Part shown: positions 5,611-6,129 of the stretch, piece by piece | Numbering within the stretch: the first letter of the stretch is position 1 | Layout: each line of letters starts with the position of its first letter | From: Verrucomicrobia bacterium 12-59-8 | GTDB lineage: Bacteria > Verrucomicrobiota > Verrucomicrobiae > Verrucomicrobiales > Verrucomicrobiaceae | Length of the DNA stretch: 6,129 bases | Direction: 5' to 3' | Assembly (NCBI GenBank): GCA_002279765.1 | Contig: NCCR01000259.1 | Span: 1 to 6,129, forward strand | Notes under the pieces: generated by a model | Database searches by the model: none | What the model was told of the DNA's origin: nothing | Seen by the model: only the letters and a program-made list of their open reading frames with translations | Translations under genes and position numbers: made by a program

Positions 5611-6129
5611 TCAGGCCTGCTTGCGGCCAATGAAGATGCCGTAGTTCCAGACACCGCCATAAGCGGCGAACCGTTCATCGAGCAGCGGCGCAAATTTCCG
5701 GCTCAAATACGGCCATAGATGGCCTTCCATGCGCACGTGATTCACGCCCATCCAGCGGCGAAACCAGGTGAAATTGGAATGGGAGAAATCGACCACGGCG
5801 ATGCAGCCGCCTTCGGCAAGATCTCCCCATGCGGCATCGATCGCCTGCTCCCACCCGGGATTAAACATCGACAGCGCATACGAAAACAGCACGAGATCGA
5901 AACGCTTTTCTCCTTCGTGCACCGGCGCTGAGTACGAGCGGCGCAGCAGGGTGGTTTTGTCATCGCGCACTTTCTTCGCTGCAATGGCGAGCATCTGCTC
6001 CGAGAGATCCACGCCGGTGATGTGGGCCTGAGGAAAGCGTTTGCGGAGCCAGGGCAGATTGCGCCCCGTGCCGCAGCCGACTTCGAGAATGCGCCTCGGG
6101 CTGATAAGGCAGGCCGCGCGCAGCAGGAC
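5611..6129 (-). CDS. Class I SAM-dependent methyltransferase, BtaB-like, N-terminus cut
   Basis: The visible 172 residues are the C-terminal part of a Rossmann-fold methyltransferase; the start lies right of position 6129. SAM-binding motif I is EVGCGTGRN (visible residues 16-24), followed by VDLSEQML with the acidic residue that normally holds the SAM ribose. Further on are a FDLVLFSYALSMF strand-helix, an EGGCIAVVDF strand, and a tail with HVRMEGHLWPYLSRKF and a closing YGIFIGRK. From memory of the family, the FSYxLxM, VVDF, HL...L...F and FIGRK pattern matches BtaB, the enzyme (or fused domain of BTA1) that trimethylates diacylglycerylhomoserine to make the betaine lipid DGTS. This assignment is inference; a generic methyltransferase is the fallback. 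A BtaA partner (DUF3419) would be expected next door, outside this window. It may share a transcript with the DUF3592 and ligase-like genes downstream. Confidence 0.88.
   Translation of the reverse strand, partial: VLLRAACLISPRRILEVGCGTGRNLPWLRKRFPQAHITGVDLSEQMLAIAAKKVRDDKTTLLRRSYSAPVHEGEKRFDLVLFSYALSMFNPGWEQAIDAAWGDLAEGGCIAVVDFSHSNFTWFRRWMGVNHVRMEGHLWPYLSRKFAPLLDERFAAYGGVWNYGIFIGRKQA

Overview
The window is a GC-rich, gene-dense stretch of bacterial chromosome with six protein genes. Two of them run off the window edges. No RNA gene, CRISPR array, insertion sequence or prophage module is visible. The mix of a secreted formylglycine-type sulfatase with an extra C-terminal domain, a small lipoprotein and few Shine-Dalgarno sequences suggests a member of the Planctomycetes-Verrucomicrobia group, most likely a Prosthecobacter-like verrucomicrobium. 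That is an inference from gene style, not from a marker gene.

Layout. Positions 1-1047 (minus) hold most of tyrS, tyrosyl-tRNA synthetase; its C-terminal S4 region lies off the left edge. Positions 1048-1147 are a short spacer with a 14-bp tandem duplication and a small inverted repeat. Positions 1148-1672 (minus) encode a lipoprotein of unknown function. Positions 1673-1752 are a divergent intergenic region. Positions 1753-3834 (plus) encode a secreted sulfatase fused to a C-terminal domain that looks like a beta-sandwich. Its 3' end overlaps tail-to-tail by 26 bp with the next gene. Positions 3809-5101 (minus) encode a polytopic O-antigen ligase/polymerase-like protein, which overlaps by 4 bp (GTGA) with a DUF3592-type membrane protein at 5098-5538 (minus). 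Positions 5611-6129 (minus) hold the C-terminal 172 codons of a class I SAM-dependent methyltransferase whose start is off the right edge. Its tail resembles the betaine-lipid N-methyltransferase BtaB.

Functionally, the minus-strand set from 6129 down to 3809 (methyltransferase, DUF3592 protein, O-antigen ligase-like protein) could be one transcription unit with an envelope theme: lipid headgroup methylation and polysaccharide transfer. The sulfatase probably acts outside the cytoplasm on sulfated polysaccharides and needs a formylglycine-generating enzyme encoded elsewhere. tyrS is housekeeping. I see no strong evidence for an undescribed multi-gene system. The most checkable leads are the possible BtaB identity, the translationally coupled DUF3592/ligase pair, the uncharacterised lipoprotein beside the sulfatase, and the sulfatase's C-terminal domain.
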